Below, in pieces: positions 5,256 through 5,757 of a DNA stretch of 5,757 nt. Each line of letters starts with the position of its first letter. Within the stretch, counting starts at the first letter, position 1. The DNA is from an uncultured Oscillospiraceae bacterium (GTDB lineage Bacteria; Bacillota; Clostridia; Oscillospirales; Oscillospiraceae): NCBI GenBank assembly GCA_910587255.1, contig CAJUKT010000049.1, positions 1-5,757 of the forward strand, given 5' to 3'. The position numbers were made by a program, and so were the translations under genes. A model generated the notes under the pieces. It was not told where the DNA came from and did no database searches. It saw only the letters and a list, made by a program, of their open reading frames with translations.

Positions 5256-5757
5256 ATGTCTCAGCCCACTTTTCCCCAGATTGATCCCCCGCTGTCCCGC
5301 GAGGGAAGCCTGAATCAAATCATCGCCTCCATCGCCATGGAGGAGCTGAGCCTGAGCCACATCCTCAACGCCGAAGGCGAAAAGCTGCAATATGTCCTGG
5401 GCACCCTGCCCGGACTGGATGAGGCGGCGGCCCTTGAGGAAGTCATCCGGGTCAACCAGAGCGTACAGGACACCCTGTCCGGCATTGTGGAGCAGCAGAT
5501 GGTGCTGTCCGCCAAGCTGGCCGCGGCTCTGAAAGCCCCGGTCCTCCCCGGCCCCACGGGGCCCACAGGCGCCATAGGCCCCACGGGGCCTGCCCAGGGC
5601 GTCACCGGCCCCACAGGGCCTACGGGGGCCACCGGCCCCACCGGGGCGGACGGCCTCACCGGGGCCACAGGGCCGGACGGCGCGGCGGGTCCTGCCGGTG
5701 CCACAGGCGCCATAGGCCCGGACGGGGCGGCGGGCCCTGCCGGGGCAGCCGGCCCCA
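5256..5757 (+). CDS. Second collagen-like protein, 3' truncated by window
   Basis: 167 complete codons are visible and the reading frame is open at the window end. Residues 1-98 are the same module as in the two neighbours: MSQPTFPQIDPPLSRE, SIAMEEL (25-31), NAEGEKLQY (38-46), LGTLPG (48-53), then a helix-compatible stretch (about 58-93). Gly-X-Y repeats begin at Gly99: five triplets, one extra Gln (114), then at least 17 more triplets to the edge. Compared with the first collagen protein, these repeats hold more GPD and GAI and fewer Thr in Y. The C-terminal domain lies outside the window, so a BclA-type end is expected but unseen. It is the second gene of the operon and probably a partner or alternative subunit of the same surface filament. 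Confidence 0.9.
   Translation, partial: MSQPTFPQIDPPLSREGSLNQIIASIAMEELSLSHILNAEGEKLQYVLGTLPGLDEAAALEEVIRVNQSVQDTLSGIVEQQMVLSAKLAAALKAPVLPGPTGPTGAIGPTGPAQGVTGPTGPTGATGPTGADGLTGATGPDGAAGPAGATGAIGPDGAAGPAGAAGP
5328..5414 (+). repeat. Copy 3 of the conserved N-terminal module core
   Basis: This encodes residues 25-53 of the second collagen-like protein and is a direct repeat of 4202-4288, with 10 mismatches in 87 bases by hand alignment. Confidence 0.85.
5550..5757 (+). repeat. Gly-X-Y collagen repeat, at least 22 triplets
   Basis: Starts at Gly99 with GPT GPT GAI GPT GPA, then one extra Gln codon (5595-5597), then 17 further complete triplets continuing past the window. Its codon and unit make-up resembles the repeat at 4427-4834, but the order differs. 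Confidence 0.93.

Overview
The window looks like chromosomal DNA of a GC-rich, spore-forming Clostridia, plausibly an Oscillospiraceae-type gut Firmicute. This is inferred from strong AGGAGG-type ribosome binding sites, the GC-rich codon choice, and BclA-like collagen proteins of the kind found on Firmicute spore surfaces. No taxonomic marker gene is present, so the assignment is tentative.

Left part (1-2597), metabolism and transport. The window opens in the last 64 codons of a FAD-dependent oxidoreductase, followed by a strong intrinsic terminator. Convergent to it is a LysR-family regulator on the minus strand (257-1162). It is divergent, across only 52 bp, from an SLC13/DASS-type anion permease (1215-2597). 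This is the classic layout of a LysR regulator controlling an adjacent uptake gene, here probably for a di- or tricarboxylate or similar organic anion. The permease lacks the SNT signature in both of its re-entrant-hairpin regions.

Middle (2598-2887). A 290-bp spacer holds a possible 29-codon ORF with a good ribosome binding site, and then a 15-bp perfect inverted repeat that works best as a terminator for the minus-strand gene to its right.

Right part (2888-5757), a spore-surface-type cluster. Three genes encode the same ~90-residue N-terminal module (near-invariant core SIAMEEL...NAEGEKLQY..LGT.PG) joined to different stalks. The minus-strand gene carries a Pro/Cys-rich stalk and a Cys-containing C-terminal domain. 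The two plus-strand genes carry Gly-X-Y collagen stalks, and the complete one ends in a BclA-type C-terminal domain. The plus genes are tightly coupled, since the first stop codon overlaps the second Shine-Dalgarno. They are divergent from the Pro/Cys gene across a 393-bp region with motifs resembling sporulation sigma-factor promoters. The simplest reading is a locus for filaments or nap of an outer spore layer, in which a common anchoring or trimerising head is attached to interchangeable stalks. The last gene runs off the window, so more members may follow.
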